NCBI GenBank assembly: GCA_964023275.1
Contig: OZ029913.1
Span: 46,131,976 to 46,195,975, forward strand
DNA from: Norana najaformis
Taxonomy: Eukaryota; Annelida; Clitellata; Crassiclitellata; Hormogastridae
Direction: 5' to 3'
DNA: 64,000 bases
The translations under genes and the position numbers were made by a program. The notes under the pieces were generated by a model. The model saw only the letters and a program-made list of their open reading frames with translations, made no database searches and was not told the origin of the DNA. Of the stretch, positions 21,114 to 32,449 are shown in pieces (the stretch's first letter is position 1; every line of letters starts with the position of its first letter).

Positions 21114-21236
21114 CTTGGAATTGCTAATCTGTTGCAGTTCTTCTAGGTGGACTGTACATATCTGGTGTATTGTAGCGAGACTTCGAGATATATCAATTGA
21201 TGCTGGCTCTGGTGGCAGTGGAGGCTCATCAACATT
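21114..21236 (-). CDS. RASA1: RASA1-like exon h
   Basis: 123 bp, 41 codons, acceptor TTGTAG, donor CCAAG|GTACAC. It reads NVDEPPLPPEPASIDISRSL, then ATIHQICTVHLEELQQISNS and K, matching the RASA1 C-terminal region after the GAP domain (…DLSRDLAALHEIC…EL…LSN). A retroelement tail on the other strand ends about 55 bp away at 21058. Confidence 0.9.
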
Positions 21237-21761
21237 CTACAACAACATTATCATCTAGTAACTGTTCATTAAGATCGTAATGATCAGGTTACCAGTTTCT
21301 TTTTGTTGTTTCTGTTGTATTTTGTCACAGATAAGATGCATTTAGTGCACCTCTTTACATGACTCACCTAATGAACATAAAATGTCATGTACTGTTCTCT
21401 GATGTTGCTCATTTCTATTCAGCTCCCTTTATTCTGATGTCATTCAGGTCTGGATCACATTTTCCACTTTTTTTTAATCTGAACTCTTGGTATCTGTGAG
21501 GTTTCTGGATTTGTCAGAATTCTTCTGGTTGAAGACGACTGTGAACTGTTTCACTTCACAGCAGCCAGTGATTAATACCATGTGCATCATGACAACAACT
21601 TCAGATTCATCAGCAGGAGCCCTCTGAAGTGGTGCTACACAAAAATTCATCTACATTTTCATTACATTACAAATGCATTATACTGAAAGGAATAACCAAT
21701 TGCAGTAATCACATCAGATTTTTATTAGTGCAATTCAAGTCAATCAATCTAGAACACTTAC

Positions 21762-21839
21762 AGAAAGTTCATCCAAGAAATTTATTATGCGGAGTTTGTT
21801 TTCCTGGATAAATGGATTGATCACCTCCATGTGTGGCTC
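21762..21839 (-). CDS. RASA1: RASA1-like exon g
   Basis: 78 bp, 26 codons, acceptor ATCTTAG, donor TCT|GTAAGTG. It reads EPHMEVINPFIQENKLRIIN and FLDELS, matching the RASA1 EPYME..NPFI….FLDEL block. Confidence 0.92.
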
Positions 21840-22312
21840 CTAAGATCAGAAAAGAGACAGATACTGGTATCTTAATTTACAAGAAAAGAAGTGCATGGTC
21901 ATTTAAGAAAATTAAAAAGCATATGTATTACCATATCATTATTATATAATTTTCAACTTTTGCTACAGACCTCAGCAATACCTACAAAAGGTTGCTGCAC
22001 TGCTAAAGACTTTGGCAGACTTTGAATTAAAAATCAATTATTTAAAATTATGTGAAGTGCGGTGAATCATGGTCACATAGAGACATGGTTGTTGTGCAAC
22101 TGCTCCAATTGGTCTGCATCACCTAAATGTGGTAGAGTAACAAAAAATACAGTACACTGAACATAACTGAAAGTTGGCAGGGATTAAAAGAGCCTAAACT
22201 AGCACAGTGTTTGCTTTAAAACAGTCTGCGTTTTGTAATTTTAAGGAGTTTTACTACCATATCTCATGGATTAAAAACACAGCTGGAACAAACTTCAAAA
22301 TATGAAAATAAC

Positions 22313-22395
22313 CTTAGCTTCTCCAAGGTTTGCAAGTTTTATCAAACAGTTGGCAACAAGCTTCAATGTGCGAGCTGCCATCTGAGAAGGAACCT
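22313..22395 (-). CDS. RASA1: RASA1-like exon f
   Basis: 83 bp, acceptor TTATTTTAG, donor TAAG|GTTATT (weak consensus). It reads EVPSQMAARTLKLVANCLIK and LANLGEAK, matching the RASA1 S-P-x-x-AARTLTLVAKS…LANL block. Leaves in phase 0. Confidence 0.9.
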
Positions 22396-22869
22396 CTAAA
22401 ATAAGAGAAAAAAACAGTTTTGTTAACCATCCTTATGTGGACAATAATAATTAATACTCTTCAGCCTTGAACATAAATTAATGTACACAGACTATACCAT
22501 GTCATCTAGAATCAATTAAAAACAACCAGAAGAGTTCAACATAACAAAACAAGTGAGAAAAGATTCATCTCAGCTGGTCATATGTGAATGATGTTGTCAA
22601 CAACTGAAACAAGAATTAAGCAGCAAATAATGCCAAGTCATCAATTGCAAGGTCCAATCACATTATAAAAACACAAGGATCAGTTCACTGGCGTCTATAG
22701 AGTAACTCATTGTTGGCTATACACACTGCTCTATTTCTTGTTCTGAACTTTCAGTGTTTCTGGGCATCTCCTTGTAACATTTCACACGCATTTGCAGTCA
22801 TTTTGCATCCACATCCATTTCTACAGTGTTTTCCATGTATGGCTTAAATTTTGATAATTTGGCTTTTAA

Positions 22870-23460
22870 TAATTCATGGTTTGCTCTTGCTGATACCATA
22901 AAATGTCTGCAGACTTCCAGAATTCACTTGCATGTCACCATCATCATCAATAGCATGCCCCTCTGTGGAGCATTGCCTTTGCCACAATTCTCTGCCAACC
23001 AGCACAGCACGGTCCTGGGCTTGTCTCCAGGCTGTGTGCAGCCAAAGGTTCAGCAGCCGAAGATCCGCCTCGACTGTACGAGTCCATGTGTGTCCTAAGA
23101 GAGCCAAGAATCAAGGCTGGAAGAGCCCTAGAATTGTCTTGTCTGCTGTCGCTACATGCAAAGCGCCCAAACATCTGGAGTCGTCGTGTTTCAACCATCT
23201 CTGAGATTGGCGACTGTTTAGCGTGTCTGTATAATTCTGCACTGGTTATATGTGCAGTGAACAGAATTTGCAAGATTTGCTGTAGACAATGTTGCTGGAA
23301 GGCATCCAGTTTCTTCTCAAGGGCCACCACGAATGTCCAGGTTTCAGCTCCATAAAGAAGAATAGGTAGTATGTAGGCTGTAAACAAGCAGATTTTGGTG
23401 TCAAGCCGAATATTTAGTTTCCAGATTCCTCAATCAAGGCTGTCCATATATACGTCATCC
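22870..23460 (-). mobile_element. RTE-like non-LTR retrotransposon C-terminus
   Basis: Minus-strand frame reads AYILPILLYGAETWTFVVAL, then KLDAFQQHCLQQILQI, ITSAELYRHAKQSPIS and RRLQMFGRFACSDSRQ, the C-terminal region of 'endonuclease-reverse transcriptase' proteins. Another frame continues with TWTRTVEADLRLLNLWLHTA and a GATGAT-rich end. A second copy of the end lies at 42470-42830. Confidence 0.8.
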
Positions 23461-24640
23461 GCTTACCTGGTAAATCATGAATTCCTTTGTACTGCAATGA
23501 AGGAATTTACAGAAAGCGACTGTTCAGTGGGGACTGTCGGTGCAGAAAACCTGGGAGCATGATTATCTGAATGACTTCTGAATGTTTATCACCATTCTCC
23601 TTCTACAGCACTAACTGCCAACAGTTGCTCCAAATACTAATTAACTTAATGTTCTTCCTCAAGTCCACATCTTGTACTGCAAGCAGACACAGCTGTTTTG
23701 CTAGACAGACTAGATTAGACTTTCTTGATTGAAAACAGCTGTTTTGCTAGACAGACTAGATTAGACTTTCTTGATTGAAACTGTAATGCGCTTCTAGTCA
23801 TTCACTGCAGTTAAACTTGTACATCTAAAAATGCAGTGAGTAAAGATTTAATTACTTTCATTATTGCTACAGTCAAGAAGTAATTTGTTCCTTAACATAG
23901 TGACTTACTTAAAGTATAATGTGTTACCATTACAAGTTACTAACATTTATAATTCTTATTTGTAATGCAATACAACCCTACAATGTGGCAAGTCCTGAGA
24001 TGCAATGGTTCCACATCAGGACTTTGGAACTCGTAACTTCAACGCTTAGGCCCAAAAAAAAGGCAAATCAGTTTTATCCACATTTTAGTACACGATACAG
24101 GAGACTTTACTTAAACAACTTTGCACTGACCACTTTTGAGAGCTCCAGAGAAGCTACTTACATGCCAAGTCATGTCAGCAGCATGCCTTACATCTCTCGT
24201 AGCCAATATTTTACCATGCATGTATGGGCAACAGAGATTGGTCCCCACTACGGATGTTGCTGTAGGCCATAGTCGGCCAGCTCAGGTAGAGGGCATCCAA
24301 TAAGCTGAAGACGAGTAGGAGACGACACGTTTATTCGCATCATTCAATATACCACATCAAGAAACGATCTTCATCGTATCTACCTTACAAGCTTAAAATC
24401 AGTGCTTATAGAGGGCTACACAATGTTACAAGGGTCGAAGCGTATATAAGAGTCGTCACCTTGTTTGGCTATATAAGATACTTGGGTACAGGGTTCCGGG
24501 TTCCCAAATATTTCCACAATGCAGTTGTAATCACTCAAAGTTCACCCACGTTTGTCTCTCTATCTCTCTGCACATCTCTCTGTCTCTCCCTTAAACCTCT
24601 CACATTATTTCAAGTAAATGTCTTTATTTATACATATGTA
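23461..24640. other. Intronic sequence
   Basis: Intronic part of the RASA1-like gene. Apart from the 46-bp duplication at 23689-23780 I see no recognisable element; the short open frames lack support. Confidence 0.4.
23689..23780. repeat. Perfect 46-bp tandem duplication
   Basis: Two identical 46-bp units (23689-23734, 23735-23780), beginning 'acagctgttttgctagac' and ending 'cttgattgaaa'. No divergence, so it is recent. Confidence 0.95.
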
Positions 24641-24674
24641 ACAACATATGTATAAGTGTCTTGATATATACATA

Positions 24675-25718
24675 CAGTGCTGGCCATAAGTTTGGAATCA
24701 CTTAGAAATGTATGAAATTTTCTTATAAAAAGCCTCAGAAGAAATTGTAACTGTAATTTTTCTCAATGAAACTGTAACAGTTTATTCAAAACTCACATAC
24801 TAAGTAAATGGATAGTCAAATGTCAACTTCAGATGCTGACTTTGAGTGCTGTCCTTTGTTAGCCAGGACAGCCTTGAGTCTTGCTGGCATGGAATTCACA
24901 AGACTTTCACAATAAGCTGGGCTGATGTGGTTGACCCAGACTCGCTTTATGGCGTCAACCAACGATACCTTTGATGTTGGATGCTCCTCAGACACCTTCT
25001 GCTTCATAAACATCCACAGGTTTTCGATGGGATTGAGGTCGGGACTGGATCCAGGCCAAGGACCCAAGATATGAATTCCCCGTCTATTGATCCATCTTGT
25101 CACAGTCCTTGCCCGGTGGCAAGGAGCTCCATCATGTTGGAAAGTGGTGCAATTGAGGATCCCCATGTGTGTTTCTAGTTTATCCTCAAGGATTGATTGG
25201 TATACCTGACCATTTATGGTCGTGTTTGGAGGCATGAACCAAATTCCTCCTCGGCCGCTACCGCTGAAGCTGCCCCAGACCATCGTCGTCGGCGCCTGCC
25301 TGACAGTCGGCACGACGTAGCGGATGTTGTAACGCTGGTTAGCAGGTCGACGGACATAGCGGCAGGCCGAGTAAAACTGTGTGAACGTCGATTCGTCAGA
25401 GAACATCACCTTCATCCAGTCTGCCTTCGTCCAGTTCTTGTATTTCGCGCAGAAAGCCAAACGATCCTTTATGTTCTTCTTGCTCAGTTTGGCTTTCTTT
25501 GCAGGTTTCCTGGATGGCAGTTCGAAATCCACAAGCAGCCGTCTTCTGACAGTCCTTGCACTCACAGGTGGCCTCCCCCGAGTCCTTGCACTCACAGGTG
25601 ACCTCACCGCTGCTCTGATTTGGGACGAGGACCAGGTTGGGTGAGCCATAGCTATAGCGATCAAATATGGTTTTCAACAGATTGTGCCTGGGTGATTCCA
25701 AACTTATGGCCAGCACTG
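24675..25718 (-). mobile_element. Tc1-like element, 1044 bp
   Basis: Inverted repeats of about 27 bp (CAGTGCTGGCCATAAGTTTG…) at 24675-24701 and 25692-25718, flanked by the TA duplication typical of Tc1/mariner (24673-24674, 25719-25720). It holds one long transposase frame on the minus strand. It is shorter than the usual 1.3-1.6 kb because the transposase N-terminus is missing. It sits in an intron of the RASA1-like gene. Confidence 0.93.
24816..25649 (-). CDS. Tc1-like transposase, N-terminally truncated (277 aa)
   Basis: From the first ATG (25649) the frame encodes the full DDE catalytic domain. VMFSDES holds the first Asp, FQHDGAPCHRAR the second, and PGSSPDLNPIENLW the Glu, with 35 residues between the second Asp and the Glu (Tc1 proper has 34). 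Family transposases are about 340 residues with two N-terminal helix-turn-helix domains; here the paired HTH region is mostly gone, and the left part holds a short internal repeat (SPVSARTRGRPPVSARTVRR). No stop or frameshift interrupts it, so decay is recent, but without its DNA-binding domain it is probably not autonomous. Confidence 0.85.
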   Translation of the reverse strand: MAHPTWSSSQIRAAVRSPVSARTRGRPPVSARTVRRRLLVDFELPSRKPAKKAKLSKKNIKDRLAFCAKYKNWTKADWMKVMFSDESTFTQFYSACRYVRRPANQRYNIRYVVPTVRQAPTTMVWGSFSGSGRGGIWFMPPNTTINGQVYQSILEDKLETHMGILNCTTFQHDGAPCHRARTVTRWINRRGIHILGPWPGSSPDLNPIENLWMFMKQKVSEEHPTSKVSLVDAIKRVWVNHISPAYCESLVNSMPARLKAVLANKGQHSKSASEVDI

Positions 25719-26034
25719 TATGTAAGAACAGCTACCATTTAAGCTGATTATAATGTAAAGTCAAACAGAACAGGATCGGAGTGCAGCCTCTAGGCCTACC
25801 TTACATAAGTATATATCAAGACACTTAAGGTATATGCCACCTTTTCATAGCTTCTGAAAAGCACTCATTAGATGGTCATCTAACTGATCAAAAACAGGTG
25901 CAACTTAAGGTAAACACAGAACATATGTGGAGCTGAAACAGCACATATATCAAGTAGAAGACTGTTCCAAAAGGAAGGTCTGATGCACAAGAAGGTCTGC
26001 TTGAACTGATGTGTGGAAGCAAGGCACTACCCCA

Positions 26035-26375
26035 CAGGTCGGGAGTGCCTCTGGTGAGTTTATCTTCAAGTGGCACATTTAAATTTGCAACTGTAATTAC
26101 AATCAGTGACTTGTGATCCAGCTGACTTGATACAGGAACAAATAGCGTCTGATATATATTGGGTCAACTAATATCATGTACAGTTATTACTGAGAATGAG
26201 AATTGGCAAATTAAATGATCAGAATTAGTTTCTCATATGTAGGCCTGGCTATCTCTACCCTGCAGGAGACAACCAACACTAGGCTGCTCAGACAACAGTT
26301 TCACTGATTTCAATTACAATTGCAAATTTAAATGTGCCACTTCAAGATAAACTCACCAGAGGCAATCGCGACCTG
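26035..26375. repeat. Foldback element, arms about 74 bp
   Basis: 26035-26107 is the reverse complement of 26302-26375 at roughly 90% identity (shared core 'gcctctggtgagtttatctt' and 'tggcacatttaaatttgca'). The 194-bp spacer has no coding sequence. On the minus strand the left flank (about 25890-26060) faintly resembles a retroelement C-terminus. Confidence 0.75.
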
Positions 26376-26379
26376 AAAA

Positions 26380-27485
26380 CATAATTTAACCATGATCAAA
26401 CAGAATGGTTTTCAAGAATTTGCAAAAAGAGGCAAAGAAAGGCCAAGAAGCCAAATTCCCATGGCTGTGATGGCATATACATGCAGATAGGGGTCTTGTC
26501 TGCAGATGATTCCACGACCAGTAAATAAGCGATAAAAGGTACTAAAGCTCTAAAGCAAAGTATATCTAAATAATATCAGAGGCGCAAAGTAACTTTCATG
26601 TAACTGTTAGATGTGATTTAATCAGTCTCTTTCGGCAAAAACTGATTTAAACCATCAGCATAACAGAGGTTGGTGTTTACATGCCAAGGTGTAAACCCGA
26701 ATGAAAAAGTAATACATTGATGGTCACTATAGATGTGAGTGGTGCAACAGTGTTGTATATGTATTTTTAAATCCAGTAACTGTGCAAAATGTAACATATA
26801 AAAGATGGTTAGCACAAGCTTTAAACAAGTTAATGAATGAAAATGCAGTCAATGTGCATTATAAAAAAACAAATGCATAAAATCTATGGTCAACTCCAAA
26901 CTTCTTCGAGTTACAGGTTAAACCTAAATTAGCTTTTTTCAACAAAAGTTCTTCCAGAAATGAACTTATTTGCTGAGTTGGACAACCTCCCAAGATGACC
27001 ACTTCACCTCATTGACTCTTTGTTCCTTTTGACTACCATTCGCATTGACAATGTTGCTGTTTGATGGCAATTATTGATTCAAAAAGGTATTTTTAAACTT
27101 TGCAATTAATATTAATAATTTACTGATACCATAGTTCTTTCTTTGTAGATGACTATTTTTGTTAAACTGTTTTGTTAAAAATATCTGAAAACTAATACTG
27201 CCTTAAAACACCAGTAGTTTAAAATTGTTATAAACATGTAGGAACTATAAAAAAATATACATGGATTAAATTATTAAAAACATTTATGGGTTCCAGTTGC
27301 TAAAATATCTACAGAATAAAATTGTTTAAAATGTTTATAATTAAATTTTTTCAATCTATGGGTTAAAATTTACAAATATCCAAATAAACATTCTGCTAAA
27401 AATATTTACTGGCTAAAACTGTTAAAAATATCTGTGGATAATGAAACTGTTACAGTCAATTGACATCAAGAAAACCAGACAATGA
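26380..27485. other. Intronic sequence
   Basis: AT-rich intron between RASA1-like exons f and e; nothing recognisable beyond homopolymer-rich DNA with many 'aaaatatct' and 'gttaaaa' words at 27130-27450. Confidence 0.45.
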
Positions 27486-27490
27486 GTCAC

Positions 27491-27558
27491 CTGTTATTAA
27501 GTTGAACTGTTTCGGATTAAGTATTGCCAGACATACCAGCCTCAGGAATATGAAACCA
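27491..27558 (-). CDS. RASA1: RASA1-like exon e: FLR-motif exon
   Basis: 68 bp, acceptor TTTTGCAG, donor ACAG|GTGACT. It reads (S)GFIFLRLVCLAILNPKQFNL and IT. The FLR motif, which stabilises the arginine finger, is intact, but the proline usual in the C-P-A-I position is leucine here (CTG, 27528-27530). Confidence 0.92.
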
Positions 27559-27714
27559 CTGCAAAACAACAGAAGATTCTCTACAGCTGTCTAGTAACTG
27601 GCCAATAAATCTTAATCAAACACTTCTGCAGACTGTAAACAGGCAAACAAATCCCAGGGTTTACGCTTTCATGTGGACATGGCCATTCAAATGCGAAAAT
27701 AGGAGGCTTTGACA

Positions 27715-27893
27715 CAAATGAATAGATGACTACATGCATGAATAGGCTTGGACACGTATGAATGGGCTTGGACATATGAATAAGCTTCACTATGTATGAA
27801 TAGGCTTGGACATGTATGCATGGGCTGCAACATTTGCGAATGGGCTTGGATATGTATGAATAGGTTGGAACATGCATGAATACACTTCAACAC
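27715..27893. repeat. Degenerate tandem repeat, unit about 21 bp
   Basis: About eight diverged copies of 'atgaataggcttggacatgt'. The periodic Cys/His/Pro/Ser-rich open frames on the minus strand come from the repeat and are not a gene. Confidence 0.8.
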
Positions 27894-28589
27894 ACTTGCA
27901 CAATGCGCAAGTCCAAGTTAGCTTGAAACTTTCTGCGATTTATAGTTGATGCCTCTCCAAAGACCCTGTCTTACTGTTGCATCACCAAATCAGAGATTTC
28001 CTAATGACAGATGGCATTTGTAAGTCTGACGCTTGACAATGTCCAAACGAGAACCAGTCTATCTGTTAAAAGTCAACTGACTCAAAATGGTGGTCAGGTT
28101 TTGGTGACATGTGCCCAGCCACCATTCAAAAATGCTTGAAATCCAAAGAAGATTAATAAATAACTCTAAAACGCAGATTTGGGGACAGAAATCTGAACAT
28201 ACGATAGTTATCACGCAAATTCCGCATAAGATGAACTAATCTATCAAAATGAATTAGAAGTAAAATCAATGGGACCATTTGCCACATGGTGGGCATATCA
28301 AGCTGAACAAATGGGTCATGTATGTTGGTGTCCAGGTGTGCTACACGTATTATTGGTAACCAAGCTAGTTCGGAAGACTGTCCATTCTGAAGTGGTTCTC
28401 ATCGGTTAACCATCTACAAATTCCATCAGACAGCACAGACCTGGGAGCATGGGGGACTATAGAGTTAACAGTTGGTGAGGGTCACTGCATGTTGCAACTG
28501 CTTCATTCAGAGCAGCGTTATGCTTCATATTGGGCACAATAAAATATAGGAACTCTGAACATGGATGAACATGGATGCTGTAAATACTG

Positions 28590-28730
28590 AAAATGTTTTG
28601 CTTGTACAAAAGCAAAACAGTTCTCTGTTCTGATATGTGGACCACCTCTCTGGAATTCCTTACCCCAGAGCTAATTTCCTGATCCACTGTACTCCATTTC
28701 AAAATACAGTTAAAACACTATCTGATGGAG
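28590..28730 (+). mobile_element. Retroelement C-terminal fragment
   Basis: A short plus-strand frame reads GPPLWNSLPQS, then a decayed SISKYS block, the terminal block of CR1/L2-like proteins. It abuts the minus-strand copy that ends at about 28776. Confidence 0.5.
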
Positions 28731-28769
28731 TCTTTGTGTATAATGGACAAAAACTATGTGCACAGTTTA

Positions 28770-30350
28770 TAGGTCCATTTATTTATTTATTTAAAGCACT
28801 TGTGACACACGCAATGTCAGTAAACCTGAACCTGAGGCGCGGATGTATATTTGCTAGGGGCCAATATGGAGTCATGCAAAAGCCAGGGTGAAGTAGTGAG
28901 TCTTAACAAGTGATTTACAAGATAATAGGGAGTTTGCAAGACGGGTTTGGTAGACGATTCCAAATGCGAGGAGCACAACAGTTAAAGGCATGTGATCCTA
29001 CAACTGTCCTGAACCTAGATTCTTGCAACAAACCAGTATCAGAAGAACCCAAGAATCTGGGAGGGCGATATGGAGTCAGCAAAGATATGATGGAAGGCCA
29101 GTGTTCTGAGCCTTAAAAGTCAAGCATGCAATTTTTAACTTAATACGCTACTCAACAGGAAGCAAGTGAAGTTCATGAAGGTGCTCTAATGCATTTGATG
29201 AAGAACATGTAACAATCCTAGAAAGAGAGTTTTGAACCCTTTGGAGCTTTTTCACATTAAAAGAGGATATACCGTATAACACCACATTTGCATAGTCTAA
29301 TCGGGAACTAACAAGTGCACATGCCACTGTTTTAGCCATGTCATTAGTCAGAGAATGTCTGATGTGACAAAATGCCTTGATATGGTAGAAACAAGACCTA
29401 CAAATCGAAGATACGTGTGAAGTCATAGCAAGCGACTTATCAAGGGTGACACCGAGAGTTTTGATTTTGTCTGATAATGGGATTTTGGTTCCTGCAAGGT
29501 CAATAGAAGAATGCGAAGTGAAAGACTGTATATGCTGGTGATTTGTGAAAAGAACTTCCTCTGACTTATCTGGATTGATTGCAAGATCATTAAAGCAGAA
29601 CCAAGTGTGAAGAGAAGAAAAACAATGTTCAAGTTCAGTTTTAGCTGAGGAATCTGTTGCAGAAAGAGCAACGCAGAGTTGACTATCATCAGCACATTGC
29701 TGGACCAATGTGTTATGCATGCATGCAATTTGACAAATGGGCGAAATAAAAATAGAAAATAGGAGAGGTCCAAGGACAGAACCCTGAGGTACACCTGAAC
29801 AACAGGCAATAGGGTCAGAGCAAGATGAGTTTATTGCCACTTGGTGAGAACGATCATTGAGATAAGAAGATATCCAGTGAAGAGAAGGACCAGTAATTCC
29901 AAAAGATGTGTAGAGTCAAGACAGCAGAATACCATGATCTACAGTATCAAATGAAGCACTCAAATCAAATCAAGAATATATATAAAAAAGAAGAGATGCT
30001 TTGCCACAATCCACTGAATTAAATATATTGTTAAGTGTGCCAGTAAGAGAATGATGTTTACAATAAGCCGACTGCAAAGGACTAAAATTTGGAGAAGATG
30101 TTACACGCCTCTGAAAATGTATGAGAAATAGACATTCAAGCAGTTTGGAGATATTATTCAGATTGGAAAAAGGCCTATAATTAGCCAGACAGTCCTTATC
30201 AAGATCAGGTTTTTTTAGTAGGGGTGTTACAAGAGCAGTTTTAAAAGCAGAGGGGAAGCGACCTTCACAAAAGGAGAGATTAGCCAGGTGAGCAATGAGG
30301 ATAGAAAACACTATACCTACAAAAGGTCTATACCTTTGCACAAACACCAT
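28770..30350 (-). mobile_element. CR1/L2-like retrotransposon, long decayed copy
   Basis: Minus strand, in order: ANLSFCEGRFPSAFKTALVT, PLLKKPDLDKD and NYRPFSNLNNISKLLE (about 30320-30130), then after a frameshift the frame at 29148-29840 with CCSGVPQGSVLGPLLF, QCADDSQLC (a variant of YADD), GVTLDKSLAMTSHVSSICR and KKLQRVQNSLSRIV. The C-terminal block (APRIWNRLPNPS) is at about 28960-28900, and the 3' tail is (aaat)n at 28776-28792. The same family gives the truncated copy at 56140-56730. It lies in the RASA1-like intron in the same orientation as the gene. Confidence 0.85.
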
Positions 30351-30354
30351 TTTG

Positions 30355-30870
30355 CATTTTTCTGCACTGATATGATGCCTTATTGATTTTGACTCAAACC
30401 TTTTTCAACAATCTTTTAAAGGCGTAAACGACTGGGCTTTGAACCATCGACTTGCCTGATTGTAGCATAGTATTAACTCAAGAAAAGACACACAGTCTTT
30501 GATTTTTGGTTGTACATTAATTAAACAGTTCAATCACAACAGTACTTGAATCATCACAATTTCTAAGCACACGAATCTATCAACAAAACTTTCAAACTTC
30601 ACACCTGGCAGACTACCGGTACAAAATCTTCCTCAACAATGCATTTGTGGCTGTAAATATAAGCTCTGTCCTACCACAGCAGCAGCTAAGTTCAGACTGG
30701 TTTAGACCATTAGATCAGTCCATTACCCTTGTGAGCATATGCAAGTCAATGTTGTGGAAAATTCCATCATGGTAAGCTTGCCAGCCAATCACATACAAGT
30801 CATCAGCATAACTTTGAGGAAATATCCAATAAATTACACCGGTATCGGAGGTTTTGAGGCATGTCTCAGA
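30355..30870. other. Intronic sequence
   Basis: Nothing recognisable. A B-box-like word on the minus strand near 30440 is not part of a credible tRNA. Confidence 0.4.
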
Positions 30871-31830
30871 TGATACAGACAACAAGTTTTCATCTTCGGA
30901 TGACGAATTTATAGGTGATTTGCAGGTCAGCAGTGACCACCTTGTGTGGAATCAGCCTAGTATGTGATATATTGCAAAGTCTGATACAGAACCGCAGTGC
31001 CTGCTGGACTCAGCACTGCTGAATGACGATGAAGTTGGACAGGTAACCAATGCAATGCTGTTTTATCTTATTTTTCTTTTGTGTAAATTTCTTGATAGTT
31101 GTTTTGAGAAAATATTGTGATTGTGCTGACTGAAAAGTCTACTGATAGTTACTGATAATCAAATTGAAGGAAAATTACATAACGAAAACAGTTTGATGGC
31201 AAAAGTGGGCGTGTTGGTCGATCAGCTGATTGATGATGAACGATGCTTTTTCCATTCATCCTATCTAATTCTGATTTATATCATTTTTCCATTACTAGGC
31301 AGCATCTGCACCTGTTGAAGATCGTATAATAATCATTGTGAATGTCAGAGGTGGAACAAGTTGCTGTCGAGGTCGTGGTCATAAACGCAGTCGAGGTCAT
31401 GGTGAAGGTCAGCGTCCAGGCGATCACTTCAACAGGATGTCACTCAACCAGCCGACAGAAGCTTCTGACAATGACCACTGATACTGGCAAAAGGAATTTT
31501 CCATAAAGAACATTCCATTTCCTGGGACACCAGGACCTTCAGACAATGCCAGCCACTGTGTAACACCTACAGAGTTCTTTTGGACTGTACATTAGTGACA
31601 CACTGTTACTGACACTTTGGTTCTTCTCCTGTACCAAGGCTGCTTAACAAGCACTTTTCATCTAAATCACATGTCAGACAAAGGTGCAGAGTCAGTGCCA
31701 AGCATAAAAATCCAAAGACTGGCAAATATAAGGCATTAAGACTGTTACCTGTTGCAAGAAATGCAGTGTTCATCCGTGCATCGGTGACTGTTTTACACTT
31801 TGGCATTCTAAGGCTGCTATATAAATCATC
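30870..31830 (+). pseudogene. piggyBac-like transposase relic with an intron
   Basis: An acidic N-terminal stretch (FSSSDDEFIGDLQVSSDH, about 30890-30945) runs to a GT-AG intron (31043-31298). The next exon reads AASAPVEDRI and an Arg/Gly-rich stretch, then FSIKNIPFPGTPGPSD (about 31500-31545), like the start of the piggyBac core. After a large deletion the C-terminal cysteine-rich end appears: RCRVSAKHKNPKTGKYKA and, one frame over, CCKKCSVHPCIGDCFTLWH (31690-31805). The catalytic core is absent, so this is a deletion derivative. Confidence 0.65.
31043..31298 (+). other. Probable intron in the piggyBac-like relic
   Basis: Donor ACAG|GTAACC, acceptor CCATTACTAG|GC. Flanking frames are open on both sides. 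Confidence 0.45.
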
Positions 31831-32054
31831 TTTTGTTCACAGTAAGATATGACTTTCACAGCCTGAAGTCTGGTGATTCAGAAAATGTATGCATTGTCAT
31901 ACTTAACTGTAACCCTCACTGCACTGTTGCCATTTTACCATGTGTACCATTAATTTACTCATTTTCGGGGGAAAAATTCGGGCGGGAAAGGGTTAATTTA
32001 AAAGGACTAAGATTGCAACAATATTACTGAGCAAAAGATGCAAAAGGATCTCAC

Positions 32055-32141
32055 CTTACAACTCTTGTTCTGACTAAGAAGTCATTTGGCCATTTTTGTT
32101 TCACCTTCCGTTGTAGGCAACCACAAATATAGCGTAGCACC
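32055..32141 (-). CDS. RASA1: RASA1-like exon d
   Basis: 87 bp, acceptor TTTACAG, donor GTAAG|GTGAG. It reads VLRYICGCLQRKVKQKWPND, then FLVRTRVV, nearly identical in pattern to the RASA1 LRYIYGCLQ…KWP…RTRVV block. Enters and leaves in phase 2. Confidence 0.93.
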
Positions 32142-32449
32142 CTGTAAATCAACAAATATGAAACAGCTTTAAATTTTCACGTATATGACCTGCACACGTT
32201 TATAACCCATGGAAATTAGGAAAACATGCAAACAAATTTGGTACAGCCTCACACACGTATACCCCACAGGCCCACAAAGACCATAAAGAAATAGTCCGTA
32301 AGCGCTAACCCATGTCTTAAAACACCTGAACCTTTATGCACAGTTTATTCTACTAGATTCTCATTAAACTGAATGGAACTGTGGATTTTTCAACATTTCT
32401 CTTACTAAAATTGCAATGTTTTAAATGCTATGGGAATGATAATTTGTTT

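Larger units (their letters stand above)
24653..25827. repeat. 17-bp inverted repeat bracketing the Tc1-like element
   Basis: 24653-24669 (taagtgtcttgatatat) is the exact complement of 25811-25827, with partial similarity beyond. The Tc1-like element may have landed in, or beside, a small foldback element. Confidence 0.5.

Noticed and set aside
27581..27893. 98- and 68-codon minus-strand frames rich in Cys, His, Pro and Ser
   Set aside because: Periodicity follows the 21-bp degenerate DNA repeat, not a protein domain.
30425..30500. B-box-like word on the minus strand (ggttcaaagcc)
   Set aside because: No A box and no T-stem pairing; not a tRNA.
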